Of a stretch of DNA of 31,118 nt, positions 6,191-12,826 are shown piece by piece. How positions within the stretch are numbered: position 1 is the stretch's first letter; each line of letters opens with the position of its first letter. The translations under genes and the position numbers were made by a program. This stretch comes from a virus. The stretch spans positions 1-31,118 of IMG/VR virus record IMGVR_UViG_3300046007_003204; one strand, 5' to 3'. The notes below the pieces were generated by a model. The model saw only the letters and a program-made list of their open reading frames with translations. It did no database searches and was not told where the DNA came from.

Positions 6191-7468
6191 ATGACTATCA
6201 ATGTAGCTATCGCAGGATTGGGATCCTGTGCAAGTGCTTTAATTCAAGGAATACAATGGTACAAAAGTAATCCTAATGAGACTGTGGGAATTTGTCAACC
6301 AGATATTGGAGGATATTCGGTTACAGATGTTAAATTTGTCGCGGCTTTCGATATCGATGCTAGAAAAGTTCGGAAGGTAATTCGCGACGCTCTATTCGAA
6401 CTCCCGAACTGTAATATGCGACATGTTGATTCGGTTGAATCCGTTCTAGCTCCTGGATGGGTTTATCGCGGCCCGACATTAGATGGCTTTCCCCGGCATC
6501 TGTTAAATTATCCCGAATCCGTTCGTATAGTAGAATCTTCTGCGCTTGCTCTAACAGCAGACCAATATATGGCGATTCTCAAAGACAATTCTGTTGACGT
6601 TCTATTGAATTATATGCCAGTTGGTTCGGATGAAGCTTCGAAATTTTATATTGAAAATGCCATTCGAGCTGGTGTTCATGTGATCAACTGTATGCCATCT
6701 TATATTTCAACCGATGAAGCGATGGTATTAGAACAAATGGCTATAGATCATGGTGTGACTATAGTTGGTTCTGATATGAGATCTTCTTGTGGAGCTTCCA
6801 GAATGTCGGAAGTCATCGAAGGTATGATGTTAGACGCTGGCCTACTTGTCACACAACATATTCAAACTAATATGGCAGCTGGATCATCGCAAGGTCAAGA
6901 GAATATTAGGACAGGCCGAACGGCGAATCAAGATTTTCTAGTCATGGCCGAGCAGGCAAGATTGAAAAATAAACATATCTCTAAAGAAAATGTTCTCGCA
7001 GGACAATCGGTAGTTCGCGGTGTATCGACCGCTGGGCAAACGAAATTCGCAGGGCCATCACTTACGGTAATTCAAAGGCCAGGCGGAACATATATCGGAA
7101 CTGACAACAAGATCGCAAATTTCGATATCATCGCGTATGGTTGGGCCGGAGCTCGTTACGAATTCACCGGCAGATTAAGTGTTCAAGATAGTCCAAATTC
7201 CGGAGCTATCGTTATAGACGCAATTCGATATTGTAAAGTGGCTGCTGAACTTGGTGTTGTCGGTTATCTTCGGGGAGCGTCGGCATACTCACAAAAGACT
7301 CCGCCAGTACAAATGAAGACTGAAGACGCTAAATTCGAATGTGACGCTCTAGCTCGAAGAATTCTGACACCAATGGTAGAAGCCCAATTGAAAATCAATA
7401 ATCCTTCCGCTAAAGACCTAGCATATACTTTTCAAGATTCCAAAACTGCATATGATTGTCAGGTTTAA
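6191..7468 (+). CDS. Myo-inositol-1-phosphate synthase-like enzyme
   Basis: 425 residues. A Rossmann NAD-binding start (VAIAGLGSCASALIQGI) is followed by family landmarks: NYMPVGSDEASKFY (140-153), VINCMPSY, IVGSDMRSSCGAS (191-203), NQDFLVM (246-252), KNKHISKENV (259-268) and YSQKTPPVQ (366-374). Family enzymes convert glucose-6-phosphate to inositol-1(3)-phosphate in a NAD-dependent oxidation, aldol closure and reduction. Two oddities are seen: the usual Lys of the GDDIKSQ segment is Arg here (GSDMRSS), and an insert GSSQGQENIRTGRT sits before NQDF. Other active-site lysines (SK at 264-265, QK before TPP) appear kept. The next gene encodes a phosphatase, suggesting the pair makes a free cyclitol. 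The product may differ from inositol. Confidence 0.8.
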   Translation: MTINVAIAGLGSCASALIQGIQWYKSNPNETVGICQPDIGGYSVTDVKFVAAFDIDARKVRKVIRDALFELPNCNMRHVDSVESVLAPGWVYRGPTLDGFPRHLLNYPESVRIVESSALALTADQYMAILKDNSVDVLLNYMPVGSDEASKFYIENAIRAGVHVINCMPSYISTDEAMVLEQMAIDHGVTIVGSDMRSSCGASRMSEVIEGMMLDAGLLVTQHIQTNMAAGSSQGQENIRTGRTANQDFLVMAEQARLKNKHISKENVLAGQSVVRGVSTAGQTKFAGPSLTVIQRPGGTYIGTDNKIANFDIIAYGWAGARYEFTGRLSVQDSPNSGAIVIDAIRYCKVAAELGVVGYLRGASAYSQKTPPVQMKTEDAKFECDALARRILTPMVEAQLKINNPSAKDLAYTFQDSKTAYDCQV

Positions 7469-7471
7469 GAA

Positions 7472-7930
7472 ATGACGGTAACAGTAACGCCAACTTGGCA
7501 ACCTTCAAGCTTCTTGGAAACTACGGAAGAAATATATTCCAAACGAATCAATACGTTTGATCTAGACGGAGTTATCTATCTTCCTCAGCCATACAGAGGA
7601 ATCAAACCGGAGATCAACGATATCATCGTGACCGGTCGGTCATTCGAGGAAGCTGATGAAACCTACGAGTTTCTAAGATCGCGCGGAATCTACAATGAAG
7701 TACGATTCAATCCTCTGCCATTCGATGAGAAGACTCGAGAATCTTCGGCGATGCATAAGGTCCGTGAAATTTGGGCTTTACAAGCTTCAGGGTATGAGGT
7801 ATTAATTCACTGGGAGGATGATCCTGTTCAGGCAGATATCATCCGCGCATATATGGGTGACCGTGTGCAGGTGATTCGCATCGAACACTCGGGTCTGATT
7901 AATTACGAAAACGTAAGGAGACTTCATTGA
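7472..7930 (+). CDS. HAD-superfamily phosphatase
   Basis: 152 residues with HAD landmarks: motif I in NTFDLDGVIYLP (Asp30 and Asp32), motif II in IIVTGRSFEE (Thr54), a Lys near residue 96 and an acidic motif in IHWEDDPVQ (115-117). These are the nucleophile, phosphate-binding and magnesium positions of small HAD phosphatases. The gene starts three bases after the inositol-synthase-like gene and so shares its mRNA. The simplest reading is dephosphorylation of the synthase product to a free cyclitol. A nucleotidase role is the main alternative. Confidence 0.7.
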   Translation: MTVTVTPTWQPSSFLETTEEIYSKRINTFDLDGVIYLPQPYRGIKPEINDIIVTGRSFEEADETYEFLRSRGIYNEVRFNPLPFDEKTRESSAMHKVREIWALQASGYEVLIHWEDDPVQADIIRAYMGDRVQVIRIEHSGLINYENVRRLH

Positions 7931-8259
7931 ACATTCTAGATACCGAAGAAGGTGATACATTCGATATTGCCGTCAAAACTGGCAAGAAAACGAATACCAC
8001 GATTTATCTAGAAGTTCAGAGCAAGAATATTCCAGATATTCATCTAGACTCGTTGAGTATTGAAATTCCGGTGCAGCTTGGAAAGTTTATAACTCCGATG
8101 AATTATCAAAAACGAGAGCTTCGAGTTGGTGATCAAACTCAGTATGGTGCAATTCTAGCGATTGAAGGCGATTATGCTTGGGTGAAACTACGAAATTCAG
8201 ATTATAGGGAGGCACCATGTTGCACTTACAGCCTAGATATATTGGAGAGGGTATCATGA
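7927..8259 (+). CDS. Hypothetical 110-aa protein, tandem paralogue A
   Basis: Starts at TTG (7927), overlapping the phosphatase stop; AAGGAG lies eight bases upstream and there is no nearer ATG. It has two visible parts: GDTFDIAVKTG near the N-terminus and a C-terminal block RVGDQTQYGAILAIEGDYAWVKLR, probably a small beta-barrel. Both parts recur in the next gene, and both proteins are 110 residues. Unlike its partner, it carries a Cys pair (APCCTY) near the end. Function unknown. Confidence 0.6.
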   Translation: MNILDTEEGDTFDIAVKTGKKTNTTIYLEVQSKNIPDIHLDSLSIEIPVQLGKFITPMNYQKRELRVGDQTQYGAILAIEGDYAWVKLRNSDYREAPCCTYSLDILERVS

Positions 8260-8588
8260 ATTACAAATTCAACCATGGTGATAAATTCGACGTTCCTATT
8301 ACAGTTGTATTGAATAATAGAGGAAAAATAGATTTGATGGTCGGAGATCCAGCAGAAAATATGAGGATGAGCGAATATTTTATGCTGGCGTATGACATGG
8401 CTCCCCTTCTTGATGCGTTTCAGAATCTTCCGATCAAAAACTATGTCCCAGCGCCCGCACCATTAAAGGTTGGTGACGAAACACATTCAGGCTTAATTAT
8501 CGCTATCTATAATGAGAAGGCTTGGGTTGTACAAAAGGAAACAGGGAAACCTCTCACTTTCAATCTAAGATCATTAACGAGGGTATAA
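8256..8588 (+). CDS. Hypothetical 110-aa protein, tandem paralogue B
   Basis: ATG at 8256 overlaps the previous stop (ATGA) and follows GGAGAGGG. An upstream in-frame ATG at 8217 lies well inside the preceding gene and has no better ribosome site. GDKFDVPITVV at the N-terminus and KVGDETHSGLIIAIYNEKAWVV at the C-terminus match the two blocks of the preceding protein, so the two probably arose by tandem duplication. Function unknown. Confidence 0.65.
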   Translation: MNYKFNHGDKFDVPITVVLNNRGKIDLMVGDPAENMRMSEYFMLAYDMAPLLDAFQNLPIKNYVPAPAPLKVGDETHSGLIIAIYNEKAWVVQKETGKPLTFNLRSLTRV

Positions 8589-8592
8589 ATTC

Positions 8593-9138
8593 ATGAAAAT
8601 CGTAGGACTTATTGGAGTTCCTGGAACGGGTAAGACGACGCTTACGCGCGCTTGGATGAAACAGCACGCATCCGATTGGCAACGTGCTGAACCACGTAAA
8701 CTCGTGACTTGTGAGTATTCGCCGTCACGAAACACTTATATCCTGGGAAAATACGACGAAGGTGAAGTCTTCGCTGGAACAGACAAGCTCTCGATGAGCG
8801 TCATGCCAGAAGCTAAGATCTTCCTGAAAGAATGTGATAAATCCACGAATATCTTCTTCGAAGGCGATCGGCTCGGATCAGCATCCTTCTTCGAATATAT
8901 CATGGATCTACCCAAGGTGGAACTGCATATTCTGAAACTTCAGGCAGATTCCAGAACACTCAGCATTCGTTATTCTGAGCGCGGATCTAATCAGTCAGAA
9001 CAATTTCTGTCTGGTCGAGAAACCAAGATTTCCAACATCTGCAATAATTTCAATCTCATGGATTGTATCGAAACCCTGTATCACGAAACTCCAGAAGATA
9101 CAGCAAAAGCTGTCGAATGGATTGAATCTAAATTCTGA
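8593..9138 (+). CDS. P-loop kinase, possibly a DNA-base kinase
   Basis: 181 residues. The Walker A motif GVPGTGKTT is at residues 8-16. The segments LGKYDEGEVFAGTDKLSMSV and FFEGDRLGSASFF resemble the substrate and Walker B regions of small P-loop kinases in phages with hypermodified thymine, where 5-hydroxymethyl-dU in DNA is phosphorylated before further decoration. The link is by memory of the family pattern, not alignment. The gene ends the inositol-synthase operon; a nucleotide or cyclitol kinase is an alternative. It is followed directly by an early promoter. Confidence 0.6.
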   Translation: MKIVGLIGVPGTGKTTLTRAWMKQHASDWQRAEPRKLVTCEYSPSRNTYILGKYDEGEVFAGTDKLSMSVMPEAKIFLKECDKSTNIFFEGDRLGSASFFEYIMDLPKVELHILKLQADSRTLSIRYSERGSNQSEQFLSGRETKISNICNNFNLMDCIETLYHETPEDTAKAVEWIESKF

Positions 9139-9148
9139 TCAAAGAGGG

Positions 9149-9191
9149 TTTACTTTTTTCAGAATACCGGTATAATGATTATATTGTTTTG
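9149..9191 (+). promoter_or_regulatory. Early-type promoter (P3)
   Basis: TTTACT (9149-9154), 16-base spacer, TATAAT (9171-9176). It is nearly identical to the promoter at 4006 from -35 to +1 (both share AGAATAC-GGTATAATGAT with single changes). Six bases after the -10, the start region is ATTGTTTTG, a partial match to ATTGGTTAG. It drives the small membrane protein at 9211. Confidence 0.75.
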
Positions 9192-9210
9192 TGAGAAGGA
9201 GGAATATTAA

Positions 9211-9381
9211 ATGCTTGAGATTCTGTTTCTGTTTTGGTACTGCTTCGACGATCGCCTCGCGGCAGCGTTTCAGTATCCTGCTCTAGGCAATTTCCCTGCC
9301 GAAATTTGGTGGGCTGTATTTGCCATCTGGATCATCATCATTCTGTTCAAGGTAATGATCGATCAGGCGTCGAAGAGGTAA
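9211..9381 (+). CDS. 56-aa small membrane protein
   Basis: Follows a strong promoter and an AAGGAGG ribosome site. It is aromatic and hydrophobic at the N-terminus (LEILFLFWYCFDD), then has one clear membrane helix (IWWAVFAIWIIIILFKVMI) and a basic tail (DQASKR). It may be an early membrane-acting protein, for example in superinfection immunity or host takeover, but no family is recognised. Its stop abuts the stop of the convergent gene on the other strand. Confidence 0.7.
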   Translation: MLEILFLFWYCFDDRLAAAFQYPALGNFPAEIWWAVFAIWIIIILFKVMIDQASKR

Positions 9382-9996
9382 TCAGATCAGTTTGTATCGC
9401 TCGTCTCCGGTTCCAGATTCTTTGATCTGAGTTTCGGAGGCGACGATCATTCTTGGTTCGATGATTCGAATCTTGTTCGCATCGTATGCGATGTAGACGT
9501 TATGCTTCTGAGCAGTGATACCCATCGCTCCACCATTATATCGTAGAGCATCGTATCCCAATTTCTTGAGCTTCTCTCGAGCTTGAGCAGTTTTGTTCAT
9601 GCCTTGAGAAAGACCTTTGAAAACTTGATCTCCAGTCAGAACCATACGACCGCTTTCAAGTTCGTCGAGCACTTTATATTTGTCAGAACCTAATGATAGT
9701 AATCCTGCGCCGCGCGCAAACTCTTCTGATGATTTCTTATCGATGAACGCCATCAAGTCTTTTCCGCTGAATTTTTGATCAACATCAAACAGTTTCATGA
9801 TGTTCAGAACAACTTGATAGATCAGTTTGTCCCCACCAGATTTCTTTTGCATCGATGAGGCGTAGCCTTTTGCGATATCCAGATTGTCTGTGAAGTATGC
9901 AACTCCGCCGCCGTAGTAATCGTTCGCAATTCGTGCTTTCGACTGTTCAAATTTAACGAAGCGTTGATTCGTCCCGTGATATAAATTCAACTGCAT
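9382..9996 (-). CDS. ADP-ribosyltransferase-like protein
   Basis: 204 residues, alone on the minus strand among early genes. The N-terminus LYHGTNQRFVKFEQSKA and the segment YYGGGVAYFTDNLDIAKGYA (His7, Tyr34) match the first two positions of the H-Y-[EDQ] ADP-ribosyltransferase signature, in the style of the versions found in phage polyvalent proteins. The C-terminal strand NVYIAYDANKIRIIEP is where the family often carries a catalytic Glu; none is obvious here, so the third residue is uncertain. Phage ADP-ribosyltransferases such as T4 Alt modify host RNA polymerase and other proteins. The orientation, shared with virion genes, allows a late, packaged protein, but this is inference. Confidence 0.55.
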   Translation of the reverse strand: MQLNLYHGTNQRFVKFEQSKARIANDYYGGGVAYFTDNLDIAKGYASSMQKKSGGDKLIYQVVLNIMKLFDVDQKFSGKDLMAFIDKKSSEEFARGAGLLSLGSDKYKVLDELESGRMVLTGDQVFKGLSQGMNKTAQAREKLKKLGYDALRYNGGAMGITAQKHNVYIAYDANKIRIIEPRMIVASETQIKESGTGDERYKLI

Positions 9997-9998
9997 GC

Positions 9999-10027
9999 TT
10001 TACTTTCTGTTGCGGATGAAGTATCAT
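9999..10027 (+). promoter_or_regulatory. Sigma70-like promoter (P4)
   Basis: TTTACT (9999-10004), 17-base spacer, TATCAT (10022-10027), in the gap between the divergent ADP-ribosyltransferase-like gene and the nucleotidyltransferase gene. The -10 is weaker than in the other promoters, and the ATTGGTTAG start region is absent. Confidence 0.5.
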
Positions 10028-10059
10028 TATGATAATTAACAATGTTCAGGAGTTGCCTA

Positions 10060-11028
10060 ATGCCTAGCGAAGTCATTCGTATGAAGTATGGATCACATTT
10101 GTATGGAACAAATGTCGAAACATCAGATCTAGATATCAAGGCAATTCATATTCCTGATCCTGCTGAAATCCTTCTAGGACGATCCCCAAAGTCTAAACAG
10201 ACTCCAAGCCTGTATTCAGAACCTGTCGATCCGGATTGTGATTTTGAATCTATGAGCCTGGCGCATTTTGGTAGGCTGCTTTCTGATCAGCAACCGATCG
10301 CGATTGAAATGCTGTTCGCACCTTCGTGGGCATTCATTCATTGGACTCACAAATGGGAAAGATTCCGTACTCGTCGGGATCTGTTTCTTTCTAAGAACGT
10401 CGGCAAATTCGTTTCGTATGCTCGCAGCCAAGCGACTAAATTTGTCGTGAAGGGTGACCGGATCAACGCAGTCTCAGAAGTTCTGAAAGATCTTAACCAG
10501 CGAAAAGCTGTATACGGCCATCTAGCTCCACTAGGAACCGTTTCAGCATATATCGTAGAACGAAATCCTCTGATTGAATGTGTCGACATTACGCTCGATA
10601 CTGGTAAAGTAATCCCACATCTTTCGGTATGCGGTCGTAAAGTTCCGTTCACCATTTCTATTGGGAACGCGATTGATGTCTATCAGAAGCTCATGGATCA
10701 ATATGGTAAGCGAACTCTCGAGGCTCAGACAAAAGAAGGTATCGACTGGAAGGGTATGATGCACGCTGTGCGACTTACTCAGGAATGTATCGAGCTTCTT
10801 CAGACGCGAGAAATCATATTCCCCAGACCCAATGCGGACTATCTTCTGAATATTCGTAAAGGTCTCGTAGATCAGTTCGAGATTATGGAAGAAATTGAAC
10901 TTGCGGTTGAGGAAATTGAACTCTATACAACGAGGACGACTCTTCCGGAGGTTCCGAACATTGATCTCATCGAGGCTTTGGTCATGGAAGAATACTACGA
11001 AGAGATCAAAGACTACATGGAATCCTAA
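10060..11028 (+). CDS. RlaP-type predicted nucleotidyltransferase
   Basis: 322 residues from the ATG at 10060, which has AGGAG at 10048-10052 with good spacing; the ATG at 10042 lacks a site. The polymerase-beta-type signature KYGSHLYGTNVETSDLDIKAI (GS at 11-12, catalytic Asp pair 24 and 26) and the downstream IEMLFAP and helical C-terminal half match the RNA-repair-associated nucleotidyltransferase family (RlaP). Members add nucleotides to RNA ends or act with RNA ligases in repair of cleaved tRNA. The next feature is the tmRNA gene, and tRNAs lie in the same region, so a role in repairing cleaved stable RNA is plausible. No RNA ligase is visible in the window. Confidence 0.65.
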   Translation: MPSEVIRMKYGSHLYGTNVETSDLDIKAIHIPDPAEILLGRSPKSKQTPSLYSEPVDPDCDFESMSLAHFGRLLSDQQPIAIEMLFAPSWAFIHWTHKWERFRTRRDLFLSKNVGKFVSYARSQATKFVVKGDRINAVSEVLKDLNQRKAVYGHLAPLGTVSAYIVERNPLIECVDITLDTGKVIPHLSVCGRKVPFTISIGNAIDVYQKLMDQYGKRTLEAQTKEGIDWKGMMHAVRLTQECIELLQTREIIFPRPNADYLLNIRKGLVDQFEIMEEIELAVEEIELYTTRTTLPEVPNIDLIEALVMEEYYEEIKDYMES

Positions 11029-11039
11029 TTATGTTCAAT

Positions 11040-11284
11040 GGTCGTAAAGACTACTACTGAAATCTGCAAACACTGGGGTTCGAATCCCCACAGCTCCACC
11101 AATTTCCGAACCATTTCGGGGCTGAACTGGTATCGACTTGTAGCGCATAGGTAGATGTTCGACTTCGGTGACTGAGCAGTCAAAGCGTTAAATGCTAACG
11201 ATAACAGCATGGAATTAGCTCTAGCAGCATAATTTCTGAGGTTCTGGGGACGACCTTATCATCCAAGAGGTCCCCAATTTTTTT
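11040..11284 (+). ncRNA. ssrA: Circularly permuted (two-piece) tmRNA
   Basis: The acceptor piece comes first: T-arm TGGGG-TTCGAAT-CCCCA (11074-11090), acceptor strand CAGCTCC, discriminator A and CCA (11091-11101). A 16-base spacer (11102-11117) follows, then the 5' half GGGGCTGAACTGGTATCGACT (11118 on). GGGGCTG pairs with CAGCTCC over seven pairs, including the third-position G-U that marks alanine identity. The tag reading frame at 11194-11232 encodes ANDNSMELALAA and a stop, a typical ssrA degradation tag. Part of CTACTACTG (11051-11059) can pair with GGTAG near 11150, as in helix P2. The 5' end of the precursor is approximate. Phage tmRNA would rescue ribosomes and tag proteins during infection. 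Confidence 0.9.
11245..11284 (+). terminator. Rho-independent terminator of the tmRNA gene
   Basis: TGGGGAC (11245-11251) pairs with GTCCCCA (11270-11276), with ACCTT/AAGAGGT partly extending the stem, followed by AT and seven Ts (11278-11284). The stem may also be the 3' hairpin of the tmRNA coding piece. Confidence 0.75.
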
Positions 11285-11306
11285 AGAATTGTAAGGATAC
11301 AATACA

Positions 11307-11528
11307 ATGAAATCGTTTCGGCAAATCCTGGATAAACCTACGTCGACTCCAGAGCAACTCGCAGTCAAACATAAGGTAAGTCTAGAAACTATCATGGCTG
11401 CGCTCCGCACCGGGATTAAAGTCGAAGCTGAACATACTTCCAATAAAGCAGTTGCTAGAGAGATTGCTTTAGATCATTTGGGTGAAGATCCGAAATACTA
11501 CGAGAAGTTGAAAAAGGCTGAAGGATGA
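11307..11528 (+). CDS. DUF5661-like protein, 73 aa
   Basis: A small helical protein with the pattern PEQLAVKHKVSLETIMAALRTGIKVEAEHT, then AREIALDHLGEDPKYYEKLKK. This pattern recurs in many phage and bacterial proteins of unknown function that I know as DUF5661. The N-terminal helix pair looks like a small helix-turn-helix, but no DNA-binding role is established. The end overlaps the nuclease start by ATGA. Confidence 0.65.
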   Translation: MKSFRQILDKPTSTPEQLAVKHKVSLETIMAALRTGIKVEAEHTSNKAVAREIALDHLGEDPKYYEKLKKAEG

Positions 11529-12265
11529 GTCTTCGAGATAAGTTAAATGCTCAGAAGAATGCGAGTCTGGTTAGAGGAAAGACGTTCGGTCGTATCGGAA
11601 TTCCTTTCAATGGTGTTCCGGTCAAAGAAGATCGCGAAACAGGCCGAGTCTACATCACGCCCGAAGGAAAAATATATCCGTCGGCGACGACCATTCTAGG
11701 CGCAGTTGGTGATAAAAGCTGGCTCGATGAATGGCGAGATCGTATTGGAGAAAAAGAAGCCAATAAGATCACAGGCCAGTCGGCTCGAAGAGGTACCGAG
11801 TTACACAAGATCCTAGAGAAATATCTTCAGAATGATGAGTCGTATACGGAAATAGTCAGTCCACTCTATAGAGATTTCTTTCTTCAAGTCAAGCCAATCG
11901 TAGATGCTAGAATATCCTATGTTGTGAATATCGAAGCTCCGCTCTATTCCGACAAATTGAAGATTGCTGGGACTGTTGATCTGGTCGCATATGTCGATGG
12001 AGCCATTTCTATTGTAGACTGGAAGAACGCACGTAGGTTCAAGACTAAAGAAGATATTGAAGGATACTTCATTCAGACTTGGATGTATGCGAAAATGTTC
12101 CAAGAAAGAACTAATATGCCCATCGATCAATTATGTATTATTATGGCCGTAGAAGGTAATACGGGTAAAGAAGGTTTGATTTTCAAAGAATCGACTGCCG
12201 ACTGGGACAAAAGAGGAAAGAGTGTCATCGATGAATACTATCGGATTGCAAATTCTAAAAATTAA
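11525..12265 (+). CDS. PD-(D/E)XK (RecB/Cas4-like) exonuclease
   Basis: 246 residues. The start contains YITPEGKIYPSATTILGAVG, followed by RRGTELHKILEKYL (motif I with His), then a core AGTVDLVAYVDGAISIVDWKNAR, which holds the metal-binding Asp and the Asp-x-Lys pair, and a Q-rich motif near YFIQTWMYAKMFQE. This is the layout of single-domain RecB-family phage exonucleases related to Cas4 and MGME1. It probably processes DNA ends in replication, recombination or host DNA breakdown. Coupled to the preceding gene by ATGA. Confidence 0.75.
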   Translation: MSLRDKLNAQKNASLVRGKTFGRIGIPFNGVPVKEDRETGRVYITPEGKIYPSATTILGAVGDKSWLDEWRDRIGEKEANKITGQSARRGTELHKILEKYLQNDESYTEIVSPLYRDFFLQVKPIVDARISYVVNIEAPLYSDKLKIAGTVDLVAYVDGAISIVDWKNARRFKTKEDIEGYFIQTWMYAKMFQERTNMPIDQLCIIMAVEGNTGKEGLIFKESTADWDKRGKSVIDEYYRIANSKN

Positions 12266-12473
12266 GAAGTATTTGATCGTCCAGTGGTCTTTCCTTTGGA
12301 TCTTCTGGATGTCTTGCCTACTGGCCAAATATCGCGGTTCGGGATTCTTTGAACAATGGAATCAAGCCAAAGCGTATTGGGTTTTCTGGAATAGTCCGTA
12401 TCACGCATCGATAAGATTTACACCTCTCGAGTGTTATGCAATGATCGTCAACGAAGAGTTTGGCATCGAGTAA
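12222..12473 (+). CDS. Hypothetical membrane-associated protein, 83 aa
   Basis: GTG at 12222 follows AGAGGAA with short spacing; ATG at 12231 is the alternative. The gene overlaps the end of the nuclease gene by 44 bases. One hydrophobic, Trp-rich segment (YLIVQWSFLWIFWMSCLLA) is followed by a soluble tail with YHASIRFTPLECYAMIVNEEFG. No family recognised. Confidence 0.5.
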   Translation: MSSMNTIGLQILKIKKYLIVQWSFLWIFWMSCLLAKYRGSGFFEQWNQAKAYWVFWNSPYHASIRFTPLECYAMIVNEEFGIE

Positions 12474-12481
12474 TCTAAATA
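12474..12481 (+). promoter_or_regulatory. Late-promoter-like element TCTAAATA
   Basis: TCTAAATA followed by TTC, 48 bases upstream of the GTG at 12530. The same octamer (or CCTAAATA) stands upstream of the capsid, scaffold and core genes on the other strand. It resembles the T4 late promoter TATAAATA read by the phage sliding-clamp and sigma system. Confidence 0.5.
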
Positions 12482-12529
12482 TTCACGAGTCGGTTGAAAT
12501 ATCGGCTTAGTATTGTGATAGGAGTATAA

Positions 12530-12781
12530 GTGCCAAGATATACATTTCTGAACTCTGAGACTCAAGAAGAATTTGACGTCGACGTGAAAATGGCAGATTA
12601 TGACGAGTATGTCAAAGCCAATCCGAATTTCAGTAGAGTCTATTCTTCGGCTGCCCACATTGGAGACCCAGTTCTTCAAGGTGTAACCAAAACTCCAGAT
12701 TCATGGAAATCTCTTCTCAAACACGTCAACCGCCAGCATCGTAATTTGTTCTCTGGTGGGACTAAAGTCGAGATTCGATGA
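12530..12781 (+). CDS. Conserved T4-like phage protein, 83 aa
   Basis: Starts at GTG after TAGGAG. The opening PRYTFLNSETQEEFDVDVKM, a central YDEYVKANPNFSRVYSS and the tail SWKSLLKHVNRQHR match a small protein common in T4-like and cyanophage genomes, often labelled FmdB-like although the zinc cysteines are missing. A late-type promoter motif upstream suggests late expression and perhaps a virion or assembly role. Function not established. Confidence 0.6.
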   Translation: MPRYTFLNSETQEEFDVDVKMADYDEYVKANPNFSRVYSSAAHIGDPVLQGVTKTPDSWKSLLKHVNRQHRNLFSGGTKVEIR

Positions 12782-12826
12782 TCCTTAACAATAAGAAAAC
12801 TACAACCAAGTTCGGAGTTGATACGT

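Noticed and set aside
11195-11443. Minus-strand ORF across the tmRNA tag and terminator
   Set aside because: It covers the tmRNA coding piece and the start of the DUF5661-like gene and shows no protein-like features.
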